Shown piece by piece: positions 51,792 to 60,407 of a stretch of 64,000 bases of DNA; the first letter of the stretch is position 1, and the number at the start of each line of letters is the position of its first letter. Below the pieces are notes generated by a model. It was given only the letters and a program-made list of their open reading frames with translations, was not told where the DNA came from and did no database searches. The translations under genes were made by a program, and so were the position numbers. The stretch is from an uncultured Oscillospiraceae bacterium (lineage in GTDB: Bacteria; Bacillota; Clostridia; Oscillospirales; Acutalibacteraceae), in contig CABUKB010000001.1 of NCBI GenBank assembly GCA_902492045.1, positions 124,001 to 188,000 on the forward strand, read 5' to 3'.

Positions 51792-52673
51792 TTATTGCGC
51801 GGCGGCTGTCAGATCAAGAGGCGAGTAGGCCGGCTGCAAAGCCGCATTGACCGACATGGCGACCAATCTGGAGGCCCGGCGGATCATCAAATCCACCTCC
51901 CGGGGCGTCACCATCATACCGGCCCCTCGGGGAGTGACTTCGCCGGCAGCCTCCTCCCGCCCCGTCAGTTCCTCGGCTAACGTCACGGCATCCACCACGG
52001 TGGGAACCCCCACCGCCACAACCGGAATTCCCAGGGTTTCCCGGTTGAGCGCGCGCCGGTTGTTTCCCACCCCCGATCCCGGGGCAATGCCGGTATCGCT
52101 GAGTTGGACCGTACAGCCCAGCCGTGATAGGCTTTGGGCTGCGAGGGCGTCAATGGCCACCACGGCGGCCGGCTTGATCACCGCGATCACGCCTTCCGCC
52201 ATTTCACCGCTCTCCACTCCGGTGTTTCCCAATACGCCCGGAGCCATCACCGCGGTGGGCCGCAGATCCTCCAGACCGGCGGCGCGGGCGAATTCCCCCT
52301 GTATATGCCGGGTTGCCAGCACCATCTTGGCCGCCTGCGGCCCCAAAGCATCGGGGGTAATCGCTTCGTTCCCAAGCCCCACGACCAGCACGCTGCCTTT
52401 CCGGGGCAGCAGGGCTGCGAGCTGTTCTCCGATCAGACGGGCGGTATCCTCCAGTTGGGTTTCATGGTCCGTCAAGGCCGGAATTTCGGCTGTAATATAG
52501 GTCCCGCGGGGTTTGCCCAGCGTTTTTTCCCCCTGTGTGCTCAAGATCCGGATGCGGGTGAACACCGCGTTCCCCCGCTCGAATCTCTCCTGCTCTATGT
52601 CCTTATCTGTCAGCGTGTTCAGCCGGGCAGGCTGTTCGGCGGCCTCTAACGCCAGATCGGTACGCCCCTGCAT
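51792..52673 (-). CDS. gpr: GPR endopeptidase (germination protease)
   Basis: A 293-aa protease that degrades small acid-soluble spore proteins during germination. It starts with the short propeptide region MQGRTDLALEAAEQ. The family core VLVVGLGNEAITPDALGPQAAKMVLATRH (about 93-120), VMAPGVLGNTGVESGE (about 138-153) and SDTGIAPGSGVGNNRRALNRETLGIPVVAVGVPTVVDA (about 190-230) is complete. The ribosome binding site is AAAGGA. It diverges from rpsT, as often seen in Firmicutes. Together with spoIIP it marks the organism as a spore former. Confidence 0.95.
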   Translation of the reverse strand: MQGRTDLALEAAEQPARLNTLTDKDIEQERFERGNAVFTRIRILSTQGEKTLGKPRGTYITAEIPALTDHETQLEDTARLIGEQLAALLPRKGSVLVVGLGNEAITPDALGPQAAKMVLATRHIQGEFARAAGLEDLRPTAVMAPGVLGNTGVESGEMAEGVIAVIKPAAVVAIDALAAQSLSRLGCTVQLSDTGIAPGSGVGNNRRALNRETLGIPVVAVGVPTVVDAVTLAEELTGREEAAGEVTPRGAGMMVTPREVDLMIRRASRLVAMSVNAALQPAYSPLDLTAAAQ

Positions 52674-52814
52674 AAATGGTCATTCCTTTCTGCCGGCCGG
52701 AAAAGCGAGCGGGTTTATGGAGCGGGACATCCGCCGGGGATTCCCTCTCTGGCCCGGAATCGCCGTGCCTTTCGAGTATTTGCAGAAAAAACCGGAATAT
52801 TCCTAAAAAAACAG

Positions 52815-52843
52815 TTGATTTTCAGCGCGGATCATGCTAAGAT
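52815..52843 (+). promoter_or_regulatory. Promoter of rpsT
   Basis: TTGATT (52815-52820), a 17-nt spacer ending ATGC and TAAGAT (52838-52843): the same hexamers, spacer length and extended -10 as the tRNA-Gly promoter. Confidence 0.8.
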
Positions 52844-52891
52844 AATTTGTGCGTGATTTTCAAGGAACGAATTGGCAGAGGAGGTGTGACC

Positions 52892-53146
52892 ATGCCCAAT
52901 ATCAAATCCGCTAAAAAGCGCGTGAAGGTCATCGCGACCAAGACCGCGCAGAATAAGGCCAACCGCTCTGCCCTCCGGACCCAGATCAAGAAGGCGAACG
53001 TGGCGATTGAAACCGGGGCCGCCGATAAGGACGAGGCTGTACGGGCCGCCGTCAAGAAGATTGACCAGGCCGTGGCAAAGGGGCTCCTGCACAAGAATAC
53101 CGCCGCCAGGAAAAAGTCCTCCCTTGCGAAACGTGCCCAAGCATAA
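52892..53146 (+). CDS. rpsT: 30S ribosomal protein S20
   Basis: An 84-aa small-subunit protein that binds 16S rRNA. The start MPNIKSAKKRVKVIATKTAQNKANRS is diagnostic, and the Lys/Arg/Ala-rich helical build and C-terminal HKNTAARKKSSLAKRA complete it. The ATG has a GAGGAGGTG ribosome binding site. The open frame extends 15 codons upstream but that part covers the leader. It has its own promoter and terminator. Confidence 0.97.
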   Translation: MPNIKSAKKRVKVIATKTAQNKANRSALRTQIKKANVAIETGAADKDEAVRAAVKKIDQAVAKGLLHKNTAARKKSSLAKRAQA

Positions 53147-53156
53147 AATCATCTGG

Positions 53157-53186
53157 AAAAGCCTCGTCAAGTATGACGGGGCTTTT
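53157..53186 (+). terminator. Terminator of rpsT
   Basis: A 13-bp stem with one G-T pair, AAAAGCCTCGTCA (53157-53169) / TGACGGGGCTTTT (53174-53186). Confidence 0.85.
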
Positions 53187-53220
53187 GTTCTAAATTCAAT
53201 CCAGCCGGAGGTCCTGCGCC

Positions 53221-53877
53221 ATGAAAATCCTGCCCCCCTCCCTTCCGGAGTCTCTGCCGGCGTCCGACGATCCGTCCGGTGTCGTAGCCGCGTGCGCGGC
53301 CTCAGGCGATGATGTTGCCGACCGGCACTTTCTCACAGGAACCCTGACAGGCGACTTTTCCTCCCGCGTGGAGTTTCGGCGCTGCCGCTTCGACGGCGTG
53401 CGTATGACCGCCTGCCGGTTCGGGCACGCCGATTTTGTGGATACGATTTTTTCCGGCTGTGATCTGTCCGGGGTTGAGTTGTCCGGCTGTGCTTTTCTGC
53501 GCTGCCGGTTTGAAAACTGCAAAGGGGTGGGCTCCGCCTTCATTCACAGCCCCATGCGCCACGTCGTGTGGGAGGGCGGCCCCTTCCGTATGGCCAATTT
53601 CTCCGAAACACCGTTCAAGGCCGTGCGTTTTAGCCACTGCGATTTGACGGAAAGCGTTTTTTTACAATGTGCGGCCCAGGGCCTATCCTTTGAGGCCTGC
53701 CGTTTGGTACACGTCAATTTCTGCCGGACCCGCCTTGCCGGAATCGACCTGTCCTCCAATCAGCTCGAAGGGATCTTCGTCTCGGGCGACGAACTGCGGG
53801 ACGCTGTCGTCTCGCCTTTTCAGGCCGTGGAACTCGCCCGTCTGCTGGGGGTAAAAGTCAAAGAAGAACCGTTTTAA
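53221..53877 (+). CDS. Pentapeptide repeat protein
   Basis: A 218-aa protein built of tandem five-residue repeats with central Phe/Leu/Val and frequent Cys, for example in VEFRRCRFDGVRMTACRFGHADF (about 45-67), CDLSGVELSGCAFLRCRFENC and VRFSHCDLTESVFLQC. This gives a right-handed quadrilateral beta helix. Some such proteins mimic DNA and protect gyrase from quinolones or microcins (Qnr-like); most have no known function. The Cys content is high. It starts 35 bp after the rpsT terminator. Confidence 0.85.
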   Translation: MKILPPSLPESLPASDDPSGVVAACAASGDDVADRHFLTGTLTGDFSSRVEFRRCRFDGVRMTACRFGHADFVDTIFSGCDLSGVELSGCAFLRCRFENCKGVGSAFIHSPMRHVVWEGGPFRMANFSETPFKAVRFSHCDLTESVFLQCAAQGLSFEACRLVHVNFCRTRLAGIDLSSNQLEGIFVSGDELRDAVVSPFQAVELARLLGVKVKEEPF

Positions 53878-54053
53878 AGCCCGACGAGCTGCGTTGCCAC
53901 CATACAGTGAAAACCATAGGACGGCCCGCCGGGCTTAAAATCCCGATCCAGAGAGAAGCCGACGGTTGCCCCCATCCTTTCGGAATAAAGGGTTGCACAC
54001 CGAGATGACGCAAAAAGCGGACCATAGGTCATGGCCCGCCAGTGAATTTATGA

Positions 54054-54097
54054 GGTACGGCTGCTCAAGAAAGGCTTGCGCAGCCGTACCTTCCTTT
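54054..54097. terminator. Hairpin between the pentapeptide and nadC genes
   Basis: GGTACGGCTGC (54054-54064) pairs with GCAGCCGTACC (54080-54090) and extends inward by CAAG/CTTG with one mismatch. It is followed on the plus strand by TTCCTTTTT. Convergent genes flank it. Confidence 0.65.
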
Positions 54098-54940
54098 TTA
54101 AGATCTCTGGATTTTCATCGAAATGTCCAGGGCCTGGACCGAGTGTGTCAAGGCTCCGATGGAAATAATATCCACCCCGGTTTGTGCCACGGCACGAAGC
54201 GTATCCTCCCGGATTCCGCCGCTCGCCTCGAGGAGGACCCGTCCGCCGGCCATCCGTACAGCCTCGGCCATAGTGGGGCAGTCCATATTGTCCAGCATAA
54301 TGATATCTGCCCCCGCCTCGAGCGCCTGCTGTACTTCGTCGAGGTTGCGGGTTTCCACCTCGAGCTTGACCATGTGCCCGAGTTTGCGGCGTATGGCCGC
54401 AACCGCCTGCGGTATCCCGCCGGCGGCGTCGATATGGTTGTCTTTGAGCATCGCGCCGTCGGACAGATTGAAACGGTGGTTTTTGCCCCCGCCGACTGTG
54501 ACCGCATATTTTTGCAGGGCGCGCAGGCCGGGCAACGTTTTGCGGGTGTCTGTGATGACCGCTTGGGTTCCCCGCACCTGATCCACCGCCCTGGCGGTTG
54601 CCGTTGCGATGCCCGACATATGTTGCAGCAGATTGAGGGCCGTGCGCTCTCCCTTGAGAAGCGCCCGGGTTAGCCCCTCCACCCGCGCAATACAGTCGCC
54701 CTTCTTCACGCGGGAGCCTTCGGGCAGGATGACCTCTGCCTTCAAGGTACCGTCAAGAAAACTGAAAACCCGCAAAGCCACCTCCAGGCCGCAAACCACC
54801 CCCTCCGCTTTGGCCATGAAACAAGCGGTGGTCCGTGCATCGGCCGGAATCATCAGATCGGTTGTGGTATCCAGATAGTGGATGTCCTCCTTGAGGGCAG
54901 TCCGAATCACGTCGTCCACGATAAAACCAGGAAGCTGCAT
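54098..54940 (-). CDS. nadC: Nicotinate-nucleotide pyrophosphorylase (quinolinate phosphoribosyltransferase)
   Basis: A 280-aa enzyme converting quinolinate and PRPP into nicotinate mononucleotide in de novo NAD synthesis. The family motifs TALNLLQHMSGIATATARAV (about 98-118), DTRKTLPGLRALQKYAVTVGGGKNHRFNLSDGAMLKDNHI (about 133-170) and VKLEVETRNLDEVQQALEAGADIIMLDN (about 190-217) are all intact. It follows nadB by 14 bp and lies in the prs-nadB-nadC group; nadA is not adjacent. Confidence 0.95.
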   Translation of the reverse strand: MQLPGFIVDDVIRTALKEDIHYLDTTTDLMIPADARTTACFMAKAEGVVCGLEVALRVFSFLDGTLKAEVILPEGSRVKKGDCIARVEGLTRALLKGERTALNLLQHMSGIATATARAVDQVRGTQAVITDTRKTLPGLRALQKYAVTVGGGKNHRFNLSDGAMLKDNHIDAAGGIPQAVAAIRRKLGHMVKLEVETRNLDEVQQALEAGADIIMLDNMDCPTMAEAVRMAGGRVLLEASGGIREDTLRAVAQTGVDIISIGALTHSVQALDISMKIQRS

Positions 54941-54954
54941 GGCTCTAAACCTCC

Positions 54955-56439
54955 TTAATCCTCCGATTCTCCGCCGTTCTTAAGTTCCCGGACCTCCCGG
55001 AGGATGAGTACGCAGACCGTCGCGAGGCTTTTGGCCTCCACGAAATCCGTGGTCAGCGCATACCCTCCATTTTGGAGATCCTTGAGGATCTCTTCGGCCT
55101 GAGCAAGACCTTCCTCCACAAAATCATAATCGGGAAGAACAAACCAGGCTTTTTGCATGATCTGCCGGATGGCGGTGCGGTGCCCCGGATGCAGAGGACA
55201 GCCGCCCAGCCTCATGGCAGGCGCTTCCCCTTTCAGGCCGCTGTTCTCATGCCGCATCCGGCGGCTGATGTCGTAAGTCGTCCGGCGGGCGAAGACCAAC
55301 GCTTCCAAAAGGGAATTGCTTGCCAGCCGATTGCGGCCATGGACGCCGGTATGGGAACATTCCCCGGCCGCATACAACCGGTCCACGGTGGTATCGCCGT
55401 AAACCCCCACGTCGATTCCCCCCATCAGATAGTGCTGACAGGGGAACACCGGGATCCGATCTTTTGTGATGTCGATCCCTTCTTCGAGACAGCGCTCGTA
55501 AATCATGGGGAAGCGGTTATGGATAAACGCCTCTCCCCGGAAGCGGATATCCAGGAACATATCCTCACTGCCGGTGCGGGCGGCCTCCTGTACAATGGCA
55601 CGGGAAACCACATCCCGTGGGGCGAGCTCGCCTCGTTCATCGTACCGGTACATAAACCGTTCCCCGTCCTTGTTGAGCAGGGTCGCCCCTTCTCCCCGCA
55701 CCGCCTCTGAGATGAGAAACCGCTCCCGTCCCTGGGCGGCGGCGAACGCCGTCGGGTGAAACTGTACGAGGTGCAGGTTTTTGATCCGGGCCCCCAGCTC
55801 ATATGCCAGCGTGATCCCGTCGCCGGTGGCGATGGCGGAGTTGGTGGTATAGGGATACACCCGGCCGATGCCGCCGGTACAGAGGATGCAGTAGGAACAG
55901 GACAGCACCCTGGGTTCGTCCTTGACGAGAATCTGGGCCCAAAATCCGCCTTCCCCCGGCACCAGATTCACAAGCTGGGCGTAGTCCAAAAAGGCGATAT
56001 TGGGCTTCTCCATGGCGGCGGCCAGCAGCTTTTCGGTAATTTCCCGCCCGGTCGAATCCTTGTGATGCAGGATGCGGCGGCGGGAATGGCCGCCCTCCAG
56101 CGTCATGGAGATGTGGTGCTCCGAATCCCGATCGAAATCGACGTGCATTTCCTTGACCAGCCGCAGTACGTCCTCCGGCCCTTCATTCACCAGGATTTCC
56201 AGGCTCCGCAGGTTGTTTTTATATCCGCCGGCGATCAGCGTGTCCGCGATGTGGAGACGAAAGTCATCGTTTTCCTTATCCACCACCGCGGCCACGCCGC
56301 CCTGGGCCAAGGCGCTGTTGCAGAGCATCCGCTCCTTTTTTGACAACACCAGCACCCGCACTTCCGGCGCGAAATTCAGCGCCGCATACAGGCCAGCCAC
56401 ACCGCTGCCGGCGATCAGAACATCATAGTCGTTCATCAT
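54955..56439 (-). CDS. nadB: L-aspartate oxidase
   Basis: A 494-aa flavoenzyme oxidising L-aspartate to iminoaspartate, the first step of NAD synthesis. The FAD motif AGSGVAGLYAALNF (about 10-23) is present, as are GGHSRRRILHHKDSTGREI (about 122-140), the active-site block VQFHPTAF (about 228), SEAVRGEGATLLNKDGERFM (about 245-265) and CQHYLMGGIDVG (about 335-346). The C-terminal helical domain is complete. Anaerobes would need fumarate or another acceptor in place of oxygen. It lies 48 bp after prs and 14 bp before nadC. Confidence 0.94.
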   Translation of the reverse strand: MMNDYDVLIAGSGVAGLYAALNFAPEVRVLVLSKKERMLCNSALAQGGVAAVVDKENDDFRLHIADTLIAGGYKNNLRSLEILVNEGPEDVLRLVKEMHVDFDRDSEHHISMTLEGGHSRRRILHHKDSTGREITEKLLAAAMEKPNIAFLDYAQLVNLVPGEGGFWAQILVKDEPRVLSCSYCILCTGGIGRVYPYTTNSAIATGDGITLAYELGARIKNLHLVQFHPTAFAAAQGRERFLISEAVRGEGATLLNKDGERFMYRYDERGELAPRDVVSRAIVQEAARTGSEDMFLDIRFRGEAFIHNRFPMIYERCLEEGIDITKDRIPVFPCQHYLMGGIDVGVYGDTTVDRLYAAGECSHTGVHGRNRLASNSLLEALVFARRTTYDISRRMRHENSGLKGEAPAMRLGGCPLHPGHRTAIRQIMQKAWFVLPDYDFVEEGLAQAEEILKDLQNGGYALTTDFVEAKSLATVCVLILREVRELKNGGESED

Positions 56440-56487
56440 ACGCCATTCTTTCTTTTATGGTCTGCGCCCGATCCGCACCGCCGGTGT

Positions 56488-57648
56488 TCACCGGCTTTCA
56501 CCGGGACGGTGTTCGGCGAGCAGCTTTTTAATCTTTTCATGAGGATCAATGATGAGGCTGACGGATACGTCATGGTTGAGCGCGGCAATAAAGTACGCGA
56601 TGTATTTGGAGACATCCACCTCGCAGAACCATTCCCGCTGACGCAGGGCCGGGGTCCGGTAGGTCAGATTGGTTCCGAGCACCCCGGTGATGACCCCCTC
56701 CTCATACGCTTTGTCAAAGGCATCCAGGCCGTTGGTAAAAATCGGGTAAGTCGCATAGGCGAAAATACGGGCCGCCTTGCGCTTTTTGAGTTCGTATGCG
56801 ATGTCCAGCATGGATTCGCCGGAGGAGATGATGTCATCGGCGATGAAAATATCCCGGCCCTCCACCGAATTGCCCAGATATTCATGCGCCACGATGGGAT
56901 TCCGGCCGTTGACCACGCGGGCATAATCCCGGCGTTTATAAAACATGCCGAGATCCAGGCCCATGACGGAGGCGTAATACATGTTGCGGTGCATCGCGCC
57001 CTCATCCGGGCTGACGATCATCAGGTGTTCCCGGTCGGGGATCAGATCGGGGAAACGGCGGAACAAAGCCTTGAGGGTCTGGTAGGAGGGGATCACATTG
57101 TCAAATCCCATCAGAGGGACGGCATTCTGCACCCGGGCATCGTGCGCGTCAAAGGCGATGACGTTGGACACGCCCATCCGTTCGAGTTCCTGCAAGGCCA
57201 CTGCGCAGTCGAGGGATTCCCGGTAGCTGCGGCGGTGCTGACGTCCGCCGTACAAAATGGGCATAATCACGTTGATGCGGTGCGCCTTGCCGCCGGCCGC
57301 CTGGATAATCCGCTTCAGGTCCTGGAAATGGTCGTCCGGAGACATGCTGTTTTCCCGGCCGAACATATTGTAGGTACAACTGTAATTCCCTACGTCCACC
57401 AGGATAAACAGATCGTCCCCGCGGATGCTGGCCTTGATGATGCCCTTACCGTCTCCGGAGGAGAAACGGGGACACTCCACCGGGATCAGGAAGGTGTCCT
57501 GATCCCGCCCGCTGTTCCCGGCCCATTCCCGCAGATGCGCATTGATTTTCTCCCCGAGCTCTTCCATGCCCGGCAACGCGATGATATCCAGCGGCGCCAC
57601 ACGATCCTGCAAATTAAAAATCGTCTCTCCCGTTACTGTGTCCGACAA
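56488..57648 (-). CDS. prs: Ribose-phosphate pyrophosphokinase (PRPP synthetase), long form
   Basis: A 386-aa PRPP synthetase homologue, about 70 residues longer than the classical form. The catalytic loop keeps KRR in MFYKRRDYARV (about 235). SPDEGAMHRNMYYAS (about 214) replaces the usual SPDxGG, and the PRPP loop is IADDIISSGESM (about 269-280). Extra N-terminal residues precede the first domain. A TTG at 57648 is the start, with AAAGGAG 9 nt upstream. Being first in the prs-nadB-nadC group, it could feed PRPP to NadC. The divergent loops leave some doubt about exact activity. Confidence 0.83.
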   Translation of the reverse strand: MSDTVTGETIFNLQDRVAPLDIIALPGMEELGEKINAHLREWAGNSGRDQDTFLIPVECPRFSSGDGKGIIKASIRGDDLFILVDVGNYSCTYNMFGRENSMSPDDHFQDLKRIIQAAGGKAHRINVIMPILYGGRQHRRSYRESLDCAVALQELERMGVSNVIAFDAHDARVQNAVPLMGFDNVIPSYQTLKALFRRFPDLIPDREHLMIVSPDEGAMHRNMYYASVMGLDLGMFYKRRDYARVVNGRNPIVAHEYLGNSVEGRDIFIADDIISSGESMLDIAYELKKRKAARIFAYATYPIFTNGLDAFDKAYEEGVITGVLGTNLTYRTPALRQREWFCEVDVSKYIAYFIAALNHDVSVSLIIDPHEKIKKLLAEHRPGESR

Positions 57649-58060
57649 CTTTAACGTCTCCTTTTCCGTCCCCGATTTTTGGGCCGCACAGCGGCCGGTT
57701 TGCGCAGATACTGCCGGATGATGTCGAACCTATGGGGAAAACCGTATTCCGGACAACCGAAAGAGCCCGCCGGCTGGCCCGGGCCACGGCCATCGGCTTT
57801 TCCCCCGTGCAAAAAATCTAACCTTATTTTAACACATCCCGGCTGTTGGTGAAAAGAGGCGCCCCGCAATTTCCCTACCGAATTTTCCCGAACTGTGTCG
57901 GCGGTTATTGGGAAGGATGCACAAGGGACAGTAGACAGAATCCCGGCGGCAACAGGGCAACGATATGGCCCCCATCGGAAAATCCTATGGATTTCACTGG
58001 AAATGTGGTATACTATCCGCAGAGCGTATCCACGACTAACCCCGACGGGAGGGATCCCCC
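57649..58060. other. Divergent intergenic region prs / hflX
   Basis: 412 bp. A plus-strand TATACT at about 58008-58013, 47 nt before hflX, is a likely -10 box with a weak -35. The minus-strand frame over 57651-58187 runs into hflX and has no recognisable content. No RNA element was recognised. Confidence 0.45.
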
Positions 58061-59338
58061 ATGGAAGAACACAACCGGACAATTCCCGAAGAAACCGCTC
58101 TATTGGCGGCGGTGGACACCGGCGAATACGATATGGACAGTTCCCTGGACGAGCTGGAGGAACTCGCCCGAACGGCGGGTGCCACAACGGCCGGGCGCCT
58201 GGTTCAAAAAAGAGAAAGCCCCGACACCGCCACCTGCCTCGGGACGGGGCGGTTGGAGGAACTCGTGCAAATGGCGGAAAACACCGCCTGTGATCTCGTC
58301 ATCTTTGACCGGGAACTCACCCCGACCCAGCAGCGGAACCTGGAAGACGCGCTGCCCTGCCGGGTGGTGGACCGCACAATGCTGATCCTCGATATTTTCG
58401 CCGGACGGGCCAGGTCGGCGGAGGGCCGCTTGCAGGTCGAACTTGCTCAACTGCAATACCTTCTTCCCCGGCTGGCCGGACAGGGAACCGCCCTGTCCCG
58501 GCTGGGCGGCGGCATCGGTACCCGGGGACCCGGCGAAACCAAATTGGAAAACGACCGGCGGCATATCCGCCGCCGGATCAAAAGCCTGAAGATGCAGCTT
58601 GCAGAGGTGGAACGGCAGCGTGAAACCCGCCGCGCCCGCCGGCACAAAATCGGCCTGTCCACCGTGGCCCTCGTCGGCTATACCAATGCCGGCAAGTCCA
58701 CCCTTCTGAATGCGCTGACCGATGCGGGTGTATTGGCGGAGGACAAGCTTTTCGCCACCCTGGATCCGACCGCCCGCGCCCTCCGCCTGCCCGATGGCCG
58801 TCAAGTGCTGCTAATCGACACGGTGGGGCTGGTTCGGCGTCTGCCCCATCATCTGGTGGATGCGTTTCATTCCACCCTGGAAGAGGCCGCACAGGCTGAC
58901 GTGCTGCTCAATCTATGCGACGCATCCAGCCCTGAAGCGGCGGAACACCTGCGCGTGACGCGGGAATTGCTCGCCTCTCTCGGATGCACCGGCCGCCCCA
59001 TCCTCACGGTGTTCAACAAATGCGACCGCCTTCCCGCCTCAGAAACGCCGCTGATGGGGGAAGACCGCTACTCTCTGCGTATCAGCGCAAAAACCGGAGA
59101 GGGGTTGCCCGCACTGCTCGAAGCCGTGGCCGCGGCCCTGCCCCCCGACCGGCGAAAGGTGAGCCTTCTCCTCCCTTTCCGGGAAGGCGGCCTCGCGGAA
59201 CGATGCCGGAGAGAAGGCGCTGTGGAAACCGAGGAATACCGTCCGGAGGGCGTGTATATGAAGGTCACGCTCGGTGCCCGGCTGCTGGAAGCCGTCAAGG
59301 AATATGAGCTGCCGGCCCGCCCATCTTCGATAGATTGA
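58061..59338 (+). CDS. hflX: GTPase HflX
   Basis: A 425-aa ribosome-associated GTPase that splits stalled 70S ribosomes. The N-terminal HflX domain includes CLGTGRLEELVQMAENTACDLVIFDRELTPTQQRNLE (about 60-97) and the glycine-rich LSRLGGGIGTRGPGETKLENDRR (about 145-168). The G domain has G1 GYTNAGKST (about 206-214), G3 DTVG (about 254) and G4 NKCD (about 318). The ATG follows GGGAGG. Probably forms a unit with the following ppk2-like gene, 130 bp downstream. Confidence 0.95.
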   Translation: MEEHNRTIPEETALLAAVDTGEYDMDSSLDELEELARTAGATTAGRLVQKRESPDTATCLGTGRLEELVQMAENTACDLVIFDRELTPTQQRNLEDALPCRVVDRTMLILDIFAGRARSAEGRLQVELAQLQYLLPRLAGQGTALSRLGGGIGTRGPGETKLENDRRHIRRRIKSLKMQLAEVERQRETRRARRHKIGLSTVALVGYTNAGKSTLLNALTDAGVLAEDKLFATLDPTARALRLPDGRQVLLIDTVGLVRRLPHHLVDAFHSTLEEAAQADVLLNLCDASSPEAAEHLRVTRELLASLGCTGRPILTVFNKCDRLPASETPLMGEDRYSLRISAKTGEGLPALLEAVAAALPPDRRKVSLLLPFREGGLAERCRREGAVETEEYRPEGVYMKVTLGARLLEAVKEYELPARPSSID

Positions 59339-59469
59339 GGCAATCGGGCCGTCTGCGTTCTTCCCGGTCTCTTTGCATGCGGGACGGGAAGGTGGGCCTT
59401 GTATGGCTTATTGAAAGCCGGCAACGCCCATACGCGAATATCGAAAAGATCATGAAAGGTAGGGGTAAG

Positions 59470-60345
59470 ATGAATCTCCGTCCATATCGGTTTGCCAAAA
59501 AAGGATCCTTTTCGGCCGCCGCCTTCGACCCCTGTCAAAACGGCGGGCTGAATAAAGAGAAAGGGGCGGCCCTGCTTGAGAGGAATATTCAGAAAATGGC
59601 GGATCTGCAGGAGCGCTTTTATGCGCAGGATCGGGACGCCCTGCTGCTGATTTTTCAGGCGATGGACTCGGCTGGCAAAGACGGCGCCATCAAGCACGTG
59701 ATGAGCGGCCTCAATCCCCAGGGGGTGCAGGTCTATAGCTTTAAGCAGCCGTCGGCAGAGGAACTCGACCACGATTATTTATGGCGGATCCATCGCCGCC
59801 TGCCCGAACGGGGAAACATCGGCATTTTCAACCGCTCGTATTATGAGGAGGTTCTGGTCGCCAAAGTCCACGATCTCCCCCACACGCAAAAATTGCCTGC
59901 CCGTTGCTTAGACAGCCGCCTTTGGGAAAAACGGTACCGCCAAATTCGGGATTTTGAGATGTATCTCTCCGAAAACGGGATCACCGTGGTTAAATTCTTC
60001 CTCAACATTTCCAAAGAAGAACAACGCCGCCGTTTTCTCGACCGTATCGACACCCCGTCAAAAAACTGGAAGTTTTCTGCCGCCGATATTGCGGAACGGG
60101 AATATTGGGACGCATATATGGACGCGTACGAGCAGGCGGTCAACCAGACGGCCTCCAAAACGGCCCCCTGGTACGTCATTCCCGCCGATAAGAAGTGGTT
60201 TGCCCGGCTGTTGGTGTCGGAGGTGGTTGTGCAAACCCTTGAAAAACTCGACCCGCAGTACCCCAAGGTCCGCGACACCCAGAAACAGGCGCTCGAGGTC
60301 TGCCGTCGCCAGCTGATAGAACAGGCGCCTCGAGAGAGCCGATGA
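59470..60345 (+). CDS. Polyphosphate kinase 2 family protein
   Basis: A 291-aa PPK2 enzyme transferring phosphate between polyphosphate and nucleotides. Walker A is AMDSAGKDG (64-72), followed by GAIKHVMSGLNPQGVQVYSFK. The lid and second block HDYLWRIHRRLPERGNIGIFNRSYYEEVLVAKVHD (about 98-132) and the C-terminal WYVIPADKKWFARLLVSEVV are typical of the polyphosphate:AMP/ADP phosphotransferase subgroup. ATG 59470 is favoured by GGTAGGGG upstream; an alternative ATG is at 59452. The open frame continues further 5' without support. Confidence 0.88.
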   Translation: MNLRPYRFAKKGSFSAAAFDPCQNGGLNKEKGAALLERNIQKMADLQERFYAQDRDALLLIFQAMDSAGKDGAIKHVMSGLNPQGVQVYSFKQPSAEELDHDYLWRIHRRLPERGNIGIFNRSYYEEVLVAKVHDLPHTQKLPARCLDSRLWEKRYRQIRDFEMYLSENGITVVKFFLNISKEEQRRRFLDRIDTPSKNWKFSAADIAEREYWDAYMDAYEQAVNQTASKTAPWYVIPADKKWFARLLVSEVVVQTLEKLDPQYPKVRDTQKQALEVCRRQLIEQAPRESR

Positions 60346-60407
60346 AGCCGAACCGGATTGCAAGGCGGAAAGCGGAGTGCCTGCGCCGCCGGATAGTGCC
60401 GGCTCTT

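Noticed and set aside
56509..57654. 381-codon plus-strand frame opposite prs
   Set aside because: Mirror frame of prs with no domain pattern.
57651..58187. 178-codon minus-strand frame in the prs/hflX gap
   Set aside because: Overlaps the hflX start, is Pro/Arg-rich, and has no recognisable domain.
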